A DNA stretch of 64,000 nucleotides from Deltaproteobacteria bacterium. Lineage in GTDB: Bacteria; UBA10199; JADGCS01. Made by a program: the position numbers and the translations under genes. Shown here piece after piece: positions 34,899 to 42,974 of this stretch. The stretch is from positions 62,001 to 126,000 of the forward strand of contig JACKPK010000005.1 in assembly GCA_024233595.1 (NCBI GenBank), given 5' to 3'. The notes beneath the pieces were generated by a model that was not told the DNA's origin, searched no databases, and worked only from the letters and a program-made list of their open reading frames with translations. The number at the start of each line of letters is the position of its first letter. Positions within the stretch are counted from its first letter, which is position 1.

Positions 34899-35768
34899 CT
34901 AGTCTCTAGCTGCTAAATTTAATATTTCCCTCGCTTCACTCACGGAAGCAATTTCTCTGCCGCAATCCTGAGCCATTTGCGCAAGTGCTGTAATGAGTTC
35001 GCCATTACTTGTCGCTTTAGAACCATCTGGCAAATAGAAAGTGTCTTCAAGACCAGTTCTTAAATTAGCGCCCAGTTCAGCGGCCTTTTGATGCACAGGC
35101 CAAATGTCCTCGCGGCCAATGGCTGTGACTTGCCAAGGTTGTTCGGAGCTCATTTCTTCACGCAAAAGTGGCAACCAAGTTGCTTTAAGTGGCATACCAC
35201 TGGCAACACCCATGACAAGATTCACGGAAGGGTTTTTCGCCATGCCATTTTTTTCGAACATGTTCACGCAACGCACATGACCGGTATCAAAACACTCGAA
35301 CTCGGGACGTGTGTTTGTGTCCTTCATGATGTCAATGAAGCGTTGGATTTTTTCGACGGGGTTATCGAACACCATGGGCGGCCAAGCCCAGTCGCCATTG
35401 GCTCTGATTTTGAGATAATTCAATGTGCCAGCGTTGCAGGCGGCAATTTCTGGTTTGATACGGCGCAAACAAGATTCGGGCCCGCTGATGTCTTTGCCAA
35501 GCACACCCGTAGAAAGATTGATGATGACATCCCCAACTTTGGTTTTGATTGCTGAAATGACTTTTTCGGCATCATTGGCATCCCAACTTGGCAAATGCCC
35601 CATGCCTTGGTTTTGATTACGGATGTGAATGTGCAAAATGCTTGCCCCAGCATCCACAGCGCGTTGAGCCTCATCAGCCATTTGCTCTGGTGTTACAGGA
35701 ACGGGGTGTTGCTCAGGGTTGGTGAGAACCCCTGTGAGTGCGCATGTGATGATGGCTTTTTTTGTCAT
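34899..35768 (-). CDS. Beta-keto acid cleavage enzyme (BKACE, DUF849)
   Basis: Zinc enzyme that cleaves beta-keto acids with acetyl-CoA to give acetoacetate plus a new CoA ester; 3-keto-5-aminohexanoate cleavage in lysine fermentation is the founding case. Visible blocks are ITCALTGVLTNPEQHP, SILHIHIRN with the zinc-binding HxH, INLSTG and NLVMGVASGMP. I chose the ATG at 35768, since AAGGA lies 8 bases upstream; a possible ATG at 35783 begins 5 codons earlier. The protein is 289 residues. Neighbouring carboxylase genes suggest amino-acid catabolism; the true substrate is unknown. Confidence 0.88.
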   Translation of the reverse strand: MTKKAIITCALTGVLTNPEQHPVPVTPEQMADEAQRAVDAGASILHIHIRNQNQGMGHLPSWDANDAEKVISAIKTKVGDVIINLSTGVLGKDISGPESCLRRIKPEIAACNAGTLNYLKIRANGDWAWPPMVFDNPVEKIQRFIDIMKDTNTRPEFECFDTGHVRCVNMFEKNGMAKNPSVNLVMGVASGMPLKATWLPLLREEMSSEQPWQVTAIGREDIWPVHQKAAELGANLRTGLEDTFYLPDGSKATSNGELITALAQMAQDCGREIASVSEAREILNLAARD

Positions 35769-35792
35769 AATTTTTTCCTTCATGAATTCTTT

Positions 35793-37158
35793 TTAAAAAG
35801 CGTAACCCAGCATGGTGTAAACGGAGTAACCTTCTTTGCCATAAGCAATATCAAGTCGACCGACAACATTGGGGGGAACCACAGCTCTTAGCTCCCAAAC
35901 CAGCCACAGGCTGCCAGTTATCAAATCCCAAATTATTCATGTGATTAAAAACACGACCAACTTCAATGAAAGGGTCAGCATAGAGTTCGACATTGATGCC
36001 AAATAAACTGGGTGACCAATAATTAATGCGTTGTTCCCACGTGAAAATCATCTTGCCCGTGTCGGTAAAACGATTGGGAATGAAGGAGCGTAATTCGTTG
36101 GCGCCTCCAAGATCAGACTGCAAATAAAAAGGGATGTTGTCGCCATACATGTCTTGCACAAAAAAACGCATGGCGGTGATGGTGCGCTCTTTAAGAAAAG
36201 GAACCAACAAGACCCCTTCGGCTTTAAAGCCTTGGAACCCGGTATCGGAAAGTAGATTTTTGATGGAAGCAAAATAGCCCGCTTCTAAAAACAAACCACG
36301 TTTGCTATTGGCGCCTTTGGGTCTTGAATCATAACTTAAAGAAATGTGGTGTAAAAGATTGGTTTCGTCGTTCACTCCATTTTGGTTACCATAACGAGTC
36401 AGTGTATCGCTCACATTAGGGAAAGCGCGTGTGAGCAAATCCATGGTGAAAAACTCTTCACGTAAATTGAGGCGGATGTTTTTTGTTAGATGATAACCGG
36501 CTAGCAAGTCGAAACGAAAACTACGCCCGACAAAGTTGCTTTCGTCGCTTTTAGCCGATGCCGCGCCATAACCATAAAAGCGCCAAAAAGGAGATTTGAG
36601 CCAACGGAAATGCGCATCCAAATAGAGCTTATCCAAAAACTTGGGGTTGGTGTAGCGGACTTCGCCTTCGCGATAATACTTTTGGGCAAGCTCAACATAA
36701 AACTGAAACACCTCGTCTGGATTCTCAACAGGGTGAGGGTAATAATAGCCCAAAGAGGCACCACTGGCTTTGATCACAGAATTCCATTGCCCAATGGCGG
36801 CTAAAATAACAGAAATGGCTTTGCTATCTTTGTCTGTAAAAAGCACCACTGGCATCAAGCCATATGATTCGCCTTCGTCGGGGCGGGTTTCAAAAATAGG
36901 AATAGGGAAAAAATCGATCTCTTTGTTTTCAAAAATACCATGGCTTTGTGAAAGATTAGCTTTAGCTTGCTCAGTATTATCCGCGGCGTGAGCCAAGGGT
37001 GTTTTTATAATAATAAAGAAGAGAGCGGCAATCAGTCCTGCGCAAATTCTTCGTAACAAAGTTTTACGAACTTTGAATTTGGGCGCGCGCCTCGTTTTGG
37101 ATACCGTCACAGTTTGTGACAGATTAGGGGTAAGAAAGACTGAATTCAGATCATGCAT
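35793..37158 (-). pseudogene. Omp85/D15-like outer-membrane protein with a late frameshift
   Basis: Surface-antigen (D15) type beta-barrel. A signal segment (ICAGLIAALFFIIIKTPLAHA) sits behind a 35-residue basic leader. The barrel has LGGANELRSFIPNRFTD, the typical L..G...LRGF..NRF motif of this superfamily. The last about 32 codons are out of frame: after WQPVAGLGA the frame reads KSCGSPQ and stops at 35851, while one base shift near 35888 restores AVVPPNVVGRLDIAYG and a proper end YTMLGYAF at 35793. A single inserted A would explain it. No POTRA repeats are evident. ATG 37158 or TTG 37167 could start it. Confidence 0.8.
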
Positions 37159-37159
37159 T

Positions 37160-37176
37160 TGTGCCAACCTGGCACA
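37160..37176 (+). promoter_or_regulatory. Inverted repeat, possible activator site
   Basis: TGTGCCAACCTGGCACA is a perfect 7-bp inverted repeat with a 3-base spacer. It lies about 75 bases upstream of the transcription start predicted from the sigma-54 promoter at 37218, a usual distance for an enhancer-binding protein. It also covers the start region of the divergent Omp85-like gene. Confidence 0.5.
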
Positions 37177-37217
37177 GCTTTGCTTTAATCGTCAAGGAAA
37201 TCAAAGGTTTAACTTGT

Positions 37218-37234
37218 TTGGCACGGCGGTTGCT
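37218..37234 (+). promoter_or_regulatory. Sigma-54 (RpoN) promoter of the pilin-like gene
   Basis: TTGGCACGGCGGTTGCT matches the sigma-54 consensus YTGGCACG-N4-TTGCW at every fixed position, with GG (37220-37221) and GC (37232-37233) 10 bases apart. Transcription would start near 37245, leaving a 28-base leader. Confidence 0.85.
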
Positions 37235-37272
37235 CATTAGGGCTGTGGGTTTATGAAGCAGGGGGACTTGCT

Positions 37273-37710
37273 ATGAGAAGCAAATCTATTTGGAAAATGT
37301 TGAAAAATGCACGCGGTTTTAGCGTTATTGAATCAATCTTGACCACCACAGTTGTGGGGGTTGGCTTGTTCTCTGGATTGATTGCCATGCAAAACTCAGT
37401 CATCCATTCTGTTGATTCTGACTTGAACACAGTGGCCACAGAATTAGCACAACAGAAGCTGGATGATATTCTCATGGACAATGTTCATCACGGTTATGAT
37501 TACCTGACTGTTGGGAATTATCCGGCTGAGAATTTAAACGGCCAGTTTTCTGGATTCACACGCGAAGTGCTTATTTATGAAGTGAGCCCTGATGATTTGG
37601 TTAGTCCATCGGAAGGTTCCGGAATGCAACGTGTGGACATTGAAGTGACCTGGGGAAATCAAAACTACCAAAAGGTCAAAATGAGTACCGTTATTTCTGA
37701 TTACAGTTAA
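37273..37710 (+). CDS. Type IV pilin-like (prepilin) protein
   Basis: Has a type III/prepilin signal: a short basic leader ending ARG, then FSVIESILTTTVVGVGLF. Prepilin peptidase would cut after Gly15; Glu+5 is present. The hydrophobic helix is followed by a domain of about 100 residues without a Cys pair. The spacing and VATELAQQKLDDI block resemble minor pilins/pseudopilins of the PilV/GspI kind. It is an orphan here, with no other pilus genes in the window. The sigma-54 promoter upstream matches the common RpoN/PilR control of pilins. GGGGGA precedes the ATG. Confidence 0.82.
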   Translation: MRSKSIWKMLKNARGFSVIESILTTTVVGVGLFSGLIAMQNSVIHSVDSDLNTVATELAQQKLDDILMDNVHHGYDYLTVGNYPAENLNGQFSGFTREVLIYEVSPDDLVSPSEGSGMQRVDIEVTWGNQNYQKVKMSTVISDYS

Positions 37711-37746
37711 GTTTAAAAAGTTTCATGCTCCGCCCAGAGCCCTTTA

Positions 37747-37802
37747 GCCCCCGGTGCACTGCATCGGGGGCACCGCCCCAAACCGAGTCTGGTTTAAGGG
37801 GC
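37747..37802. terminator. Tandem hairpins between convergent genes (bidirectional terminator)
   Basis: First hairpin: GCCCCCGGTGCA and TGCATCGGGGGC (37747-37771), 12 pairs with one G-U. Second: GCCCC AAACC (loop GAGTCT) GGTTT AA GGGGC (37775-37802). They fill the gap between the pilin-like gene and the DUF2490 gene. Confidence 0.6.
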
Positions 37803-37829
37803 TTCATGATTTTTATCTCTTCTTACTTT

Positions 37830-38531
37830 TTAAAGCTTTAATCCTGCTTCCAACACAATTAAATTCACATTAAGATCAGCAGCGTTTTTTCTGAAAAGGT
37901 GTTGGTTTTGATAAGAGACCACAAAATCAAAAGGCGCTAGCTTAGGGAATTTTAAACCAACTTTAATGCGGTTTTGATCAAGAGGGCGTTGGCTTCCCCA
38001 ATCTGTGTTGTTGAAAGAAACAAAAAATTCATCAGACGCCACAAATTTAGCAACATCGGTGAAACCAAGGTCTTTTTCTATAGCAAACAAAGAGCGCGAT
38101 CGCAAAGCGAACTCTTGTGTGTAGCCAGGGTAAAATCGCTCTTCTAATTTTTCTTGTAAGGTAAAGGTGGCAAAGTCGCAGGGCAGTTTGAGCGCAATGG
38201 CTTGCCAAGGACGATACTCGTCTATCATTGTTTGGCGCAAAGTTCCCATGTAAGAAACACCAGCCAACAAGCTGAGATTTTTAGTTAGGTTTTTCTTTGC
38301 GTAAAGGTGAAACAAAAACTGGTTCCAAGATTTAAAATCGTGAAAGGTGCGTACTTCGGCAGCAGCCCCAAGGCTCCAGTCGTTCCCTAGGCTTTTAGAA
38401 ACTTTAGGATTGATCCACATTCCTGAATCGACCTGTGCGGCTTGCGTTGTTTTGCTAAAGCCAAAGCTTAGTAAGATGCTGATGATGACAAGACTGCAGG
38501 CAACAGGACGACGACAAATTGCTTTTAACAT
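37830..38531 (-). CDS. DUF2490-family outer-membrane protein
   Basis: Exported beta-rich protein of 233 residues. The signal peptide (ACSLVIISILLSFGFSKTTQA) is followed by WINPKVSKSLGNDWSLGAAAEVRTF, typical of DUF2490 barrels, and EERFYPGYTQEFALRSRSLF. It ends LEAGLKL. Function unknown. Its ATG lies inside the 3' end of dabB (7-base overlap), so it is the last gene of the inorganic-carbon operon. An outer-membrane role alongside the transporter is inference. Confidence 0.8.
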   Translation of the reverse strand: MLKAICRRPVACSLVIISILLSFGFSKTTQAAQVDSGMWINPKVSKSLGNDWSLGAAAEVRTFHDFKSWNQFLFHLYAKKNLTKNLSLLAGVSYMGTLRQTMIDEYRPWQAIALKLPCDFATFTLQEKLEERFYPGYTQEFALRSRSLFAIEKDLGFTDVAKFVASDEFFVSFNNTDWGSQRPLDQNRIKVGLKFPKLAPFDFVVSYQNQHLFRKNAADLNVNLIVLEAGLKL

Positions 38532-40330
38532 ACGGGCTCCTTTTTGTTTCCCAAGTAATTCATGTAAAAGAATGAGAAAAACACAACGGTGTTGATTGAT
38601 AAAACATAAAAAGACTCTAAAACCAAATGTGGTGAGACACGGCTTACATCATGCACAAGTGATTCCCAAATAAAATAACTACCAAGTCCGGGAATCCCGA
38701 TGATCGAAAGCCCTAAAATAAACAGAAGGACTTCCACCGTTTTCTTAGTTGAAAAATGGGGTTCAAAATTCTGAATGGATAATTTTTCCTTTTGGAAGAA
38801 TGAGAAAGCGCCAACTGATAAAATAATCAGGGCAAGAGCGTGTTCTGTGTAAACAAGATCAGGAACAATTTTTGCTTCTAAAACATCAAAACAAAGAATG
38901 ACCGAAAGAGTTAAGAAGAGCCAAAAGAAACCTTTGCGGTACATGTTTTTAAAGGCAAAAGCTGAGCTGAGTAAGGCAAGTAGAACAAAAGTTTCTTCTA
39001 AGTATTGAATTGGATCTTGCCCAAACTCAACAAAATACATTTCTAGAAGCAGCCAAAAGAAACCAGCAAAGAATGAGAATTTTAAAAAGGATTTTTTATC
39101 TATTCGCGTTTGTTTCAAACCTAAAAAATGATCCACAAGACCAAAACTTGATTTAAACAAACCAAATTCTTTCATGGTGATGGCATAGAGCCAGTTGCGA
39201 GCGGCTTTTGGCAGAATGAATTCCCAGTGTACGCCTGTTTTGTCGATGAACGCGGTTCTTGTTTTTTCGATTTTATGGTTCAAGTAAAGTTGCGACGGTG
39301 ACTTGAGGTATTCGAAGCCACGGAAGAACGCGTGGCCCAATGTGTGCAACAAGGCCAAGTTCGAAAAACCGAGCATGATCTCAATGTAGATAAGAGCCAG
39401 TTGTGAAACCGTTGCGTAGGCTAACGAGTTTTTCACATCGGCAATCTGGCGACCAATTAATGTCGAGAACAGGATTGCTGTAATCAGAATGATCATGAGG
39501 GTGATAAAAAGTGGGTGGCTTGCTGCTATGTGATGAGGCCACACCCGTAAAAAAATGAAAACGGGCAAATGTGTTGCGATGGACCCATAAAACAAGGCCG
39601 AGGATGTTGTTGGGCCTTCCATGGCGCGGGGCAACCAAAACCAAGGAAAAAGACCTGATTTGATCAAACAAGCCAAGGCCAAACAAAATAAAATGAGTGG
39701 TGAAATGCTTGTGTTGCTGGAAATGCTGTTGATGTCTGTGATGCCGATGTGAAGAAGGTAAAGAAATGAACCAAAGAGAAAAAGATCACTGATTTTATAA
39801 GCAACTAAAACACGCAGAGAATTCTTGAGCACATTGGGGCGGTGTTCGTAAAAAGCAATGAGCAAAACAGAAGACAAGCCCAGCAATTCCCATCCCATGA
39901 ATAAAAACTGAGTGCTTTCGCTAAATATAAAGAAACAAGTCGAAAATTGAAAAACAAACAGAAGCAAATAGAATTTGGTGAGGTAGCGGTCTTTTTGCAA
40001 ATAGCTTAAGGAAAACTTTCCGATGATATTAAAGCACAACACACAAAGTGTGAGTGCCGCTAAGGTGATTTTATCCCAAACCAAAAAAAGTTCCCAACCG
40101 TGGAAAATAAAATGATCAAAAGTCAGTGTGGTCTTTTGGAGTGGGAATTTTACAAAGGCAGCTATTAGGGCAAATGTGTCCAAGACGAGACCAGTGTTAA
40201 CGATGATACGGATGGCTTTGTCTTTGCTGCTGTCTTGTTTTGCACACGCTCGCGCAAAGCAAAGGCCTGCCATTTTTAAAAGTGGCAGAACAGCAAAGTA
40301 AGAAAATAAATAGTATAAAGATGAATTCAT
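38525..40330 (-). CDS. dabB: DabB-like proton-channel subunit of a DAB inorganic-carbon pump
   Basis: NuoL/Mrp-family membrane protein (Proton_antipo_M) with about 13-16 hydrophobic segments over 601 residues. The block FLFMGWELLGLSSVLLIAFYEHRP and SLRVLVAYKISDLFLFGSFL are typical, as is the proton-path Lys/Glu layout. In DABs this subunit couples proton flow to CO2 hydration by DabA. It follows dabA after 2 bases. Complex I is excluded because no other nuo genes are nearby and DabA is adjacent. Confidence 0.9.
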   Translation of the reverse strand: MNSSLYYLFSYFAVLPLLKMAGLCFARACAKQDSSKDKAIRIIVNTGLVLDTFALIAAFVKFPLQKTTLTFDHFIFHGWELFLVWDKITLAALTLCVLCFNIIGKFSLSYLQKDRYLTKFYLLLFVFQFSTCFFIFSESTQFLFMGWELLGLSSVLLIAFYEHRPNVLKNSLRVLVAYKISDLFLFGSFLYLLHIGITDINSISSNTSISPLILFCLALACLIKSGLFPWFWLPRAMEGPTTSSALFYGSIATHLPVFIFLRVWPHHIAASHPLFITLMIILITAILFSTLIGRQIADVKNSLAYATVSQLALIYIEIMLGFSNLALLHTLGHAFFRGFEYLKSPSQLYLNHKIEKTRTAFIDKTGVHWEFILPKAARNWLYAITMKEFGLFKSSFGLVDHFLGLKQTRIDKKSFLKFSFFAGFFWLLLEMYFVEFGQDPIQYLEETFVLLALLSSAFAFKNMYRKGFFWLFLTLSVILCFDVLEAKIVPDLVYTEHALALIILSVGAFSFFQKEKLSIQNFEPHFSTKKTVEVLLFILGLSIIGIPGLGSYFIWESLVHDVSRVSPHLVLESFYVLSINTVVFFSFFYMNYLGNKKEPVC

Positions 40331-40332
40331 TT

Positions 40333-42960
40333 TTATTCCTCAGTCGAAGCGGAGTAAATGCCAAAGTCTAAATGTTCAGCGGTTTTAAAAATATCTGTGT
40401 CGAAGTTCTTGTAGCGAGAAGGTGTTGTGCGTGCTGTGAACTCTTGCAACTGACCATGTTGGAACCAATAGATTTTTCCGTCTTCTGGGTCATGCACGCT
40501 TAGTTCCACCCATCTGTTTTTGACTAAATTTTGAAAACCACCAGAAGCACGTAAAAGGTCTTCCATGGTGTTTTTTCGACAAATGATGAGCATGAGAAGG
40601 CGCGTTGGTTCATGAATTTCGACCATTTGCCAAGGCAGTCCCAGTTGCAGATCACTTTGAAATCCATTGGAAACACCAAGAAGCGAGGTCACGTTGTGTG
40701 GCAACTTTGTGCCACAACCAAATTTTTCGTTGTCGATAAAACTGTAATAGTATTCCAAGTTAATGCCAGAACAAACCGGACCAACAGCTTGCAAAATGGC
40801 GTTTAGAACCTGTCCTGCTGGATCTGTTTTGTGATCATAAGAAACAAGAAAGGCACGTCGGTCTAAAAACAGTGGTTTTGTGTATTGTCGTGGTCCCACC
40901 ACACAGAAAGTGTTTGTGGCGTGTCCGTATTCAGGACGTGGTTGTGAAAAATCTAAGGCTCTGCCTTTGGCATAGCGGTAGTTGTCTTTTGTTCGGTTCA
41001 CTTCAATGAAGCGACGACAGCGTTCTTTTGCGTCCCACTCAGCGGCTTTGTAAAGAGACTTAAGGTGTTTTTTTAATGCCTCTGAGTCGGGTAAATCATA
41101 AAACTCTAACTCATCACTGCAGGTGTTGTGGTAGCCACCAATAAACTGGGTGGAGTCAGGAATTGCAATGCCCAAGTTTGCAAGACCAGCACGGACTTCT
41201 GTTTCGTTTAGAATAAGTGCAATGAGCCTGCCGTTAGGCCAGCCGCGGCCGCCGCCACAAGCGCCGCAGTCATGAGCGGCTTCGTGTGGATTGTTTAAAC
41301 TTGATGAACCATGACCGATGAAAAACACAAAAGGAGAAAAATCTTTAACAAGACCTGTTGCGGTGAGCACACCATTAGCGATTTGGATGCGTTCTTCTAA
41401 TGTGAATCCTTTTTGGTTTTCAGGGTGTTTGTAGGAGAATGTTGTTTTAACATTGGCTTTTACTTTTTTAGAAACAAACTCTTTGATTTGCGCAGAGGTT
41501 TCTGGAGAAAAAATATCAAGAGCAAAGGGGGCTAAGTTTAAAAAGCCAGAAAAAAAGCTTTGGAACACCCCGCGTGTGAAGGTCTTGGAACTGACAGCAG
41601 ATAGCCAAAGTAGTTCGCCATACAAGCTCAAACTTGTTGGTTTTTTTGAGTCTTCTAAGACCTCTTCAATGATTTTATCAGGGGCAACACTAACAGGGCA
41701 CAGCGCGCGGCTGTGTTTATCAAAAACACCTTTGAACTTAATGGGTAAATTAAAATGACCTGCTACACCAAAGGTTTCGCACTCGGGATCTAACTGTTCC
41801 AAATAACGTCGTAAGGATTCTTCTCGATCGTCAATGCAGAAAAAAGCCTGGTACTTTGATTTTTGTGTTGGGGCTTTTACATGCTCAAGACCATGTTTGT
41901 AAGTGGAGAGAAAACGATGGTAAAGATTGCGTTCGTAGGCGTAATGCCAAATTTCTTTGCAGTGACTGACTGTTAAATGGCTAAGCAAGTTTTTTAAATT
42001 GGTTTTATCCACTTTATCTGAAAAAAACTGGTGCGCCAAAAGGACTAGTTTATCTTGGTAGGGGTCGTTTTTTTGAACCAAAGGAATGCAAGCTTGGTGG
42101 GATCCAGCTATGGTTTTGTAGGCAACAAATTCAAGTGCCATCAGCACAGCAGCAAACTCTGTGAAATCAGGTTTTATATCTTTGGATTTGTTCCAGTCCG
42201 GATGTTCCTCTAGGCTTTTTACAAGAGCAGACCAGCCTTTGTAGCGGTAAAGTGTGTTGAACAAGTACTCATGAATTTGGTTGTCTTTTAAACTGAGTTC
42301 TTGTGAGATTTTTAAAAGAATGGCTTCTGCGTTCTTATCGCTGTTTTCTTTTAAAAAACCACTCAGGTTTCTATGAAAACGAGATTCTAAAAAAATACTT
42401 TTGCTGTAGATGCTTTTAAAACAAGTCCAAATGCCAAGTGAGCGGTCTTCCATTTTCCAATAGCTGGCCCCAAAATCAAAATAAGAAGCCATAAACTTTA
42501 AGAAAGTCGGAGAAAAATAAGAGTCGATGTCTTCATCAAAAAAGCGAGAGCTGTATTCTTTTAAAAACAAGTGTTTGATAATGGGGGCGCTGGGGCAAAC
42601 ATCTTGTGGCAGTTCACTTTGGGCATTGTTTTTATTTTCATCAGAATGTGGGTCTTGCTGAAGAAAACTTAACAAAGGTTCTGCCAAGGTTTCTGGCAGG
42701 GTTTGTTTTTTAAGAAAATAGTAAATGCTTTCGAGAAGGTCTTTTTGCGATATTCTGTTGTTTTGGAAATGATTTTGGTATTCCGAAAGATTTAGAAAAT
42801 CGCGTGTGTTGTATTTGATTGCTGCTTTTCGTGTGCCTTCAAAAAATTCATCGTGTTCAAATTGATGAATAGTGTTGTGGTGCACAAAAAAATCCAGCGG
42901 ACCTTGTTCAGGCAAGAAATTCTTGGCCTTTTCAAGCGCTTCATTAATGACATGGCTCAT
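40333..42960 (-). CDS. dabA: DabA-like beta-carbonic-anhydrase-related subunit (DUF2309)
   Basis: Large cytoplasmic subunit of the DAB complex, which hydrates CO2 to bicarbonate vectorially. The N-terminus has FVHHNTIHQFEH. The zinc site is seen as CIDDREESLRRYLE near residue 380 and GHGSSSLNNPHEAAHDCGACGGGRG near 550, supplying Cys, Asp, His and Cys as in known DabA. The length of 875 is typical. AGAGGGTACC lies around the start. It is the second gene of the operon SulP-dabA-dabB-DUF2490. Confidence 0.93.
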   Translation of the reverse strand: MSHVINEALEKAKNFLPEQGPLDFFVHHNTIHQFEHDEFFEGTRKAAIKYNTRDFLNLSEYQNHFQNNRISQKDLLESIYYFLKKQTLPETLAEPLLSFLQQDPHSDENKNNAQSELPQDVCPSAPIIKHLFLKEYSSRFFDEDIDSYFSPTFLKFMASYFDFGASYWKMEDRSLGIWTCFKSIYSKSIFLESRFHRNLSGFLKENSDKNAEAILLKISQELSLKDNQIHEYLFNTLYRYKGWSALVKSLEEHPDWNKSKDIKPDFTEFAAVLMALEFVAYKTIAGSHQACIPLVQKNDPYQDKLVLLAHQFFSDKVDKTNLKNLLSHLTVSHCKEIWHYAYERNLYHRFLSTYKHGLEHVKAPTQKSKYQAFFCIDDREESLRRYLEQLDPECETFGVAGHFNLPIKFKGVFDKHSRALCPVSVAPDKIIEEVLEDSKKPTSLSLYGELLWLSAVSSKTFTRGVFQSFFSGFLNLAPFALDIFSPETSAQIKEFVSKKVKANVKTTFSYKHPENQKGFTLEERIQIANGVLTATGLVKDFSPFVFFIGHGSSSLNNPHEAAHDCGACGGGRGWPNGRLIALILNETEVRAGLANLGIAIPDSTQFIGGYHNTCSDELEFYDLPDSEALKKHLKSLYKAAEWDAKERCRRFIEVNRTKDNYRYAKGRALDFSQPRPEYGHATNTFCVVGPRQYTKPLFLDRRAFLVSYDHKTDPAGQVLNAILQAVGPVCSGINLEYYYSFIDNEKFGCGTKLPHNVTSLLGVSNGFQSDLQLGLPWQMVEIHEPTRLLMLIICRKNTMEDLLRASGGFQNLVKNRWVELSVHDPEDGKIYWFQHGQLQEFTARTTPSRYKNFDTDIFKTAEHLDFGIYSASTEE

Positions 42961-42974
42961 GAGAGGGTACCTTT

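Noticed and set aside
37170..37186. A second sigma-54-like element TGGCACAGCTTTGCT
   Set aside because: GG and GC are 9 rather than 10 bases apart, which sigma-54 does not tolerate; the TGGCACA belongs to the inverted repeat.
38525..40330. NuoL/MrpA assignment for the DabB-like protein
   Set aside because: No other complex I or Mrp genes adjoin it, while DabA does.
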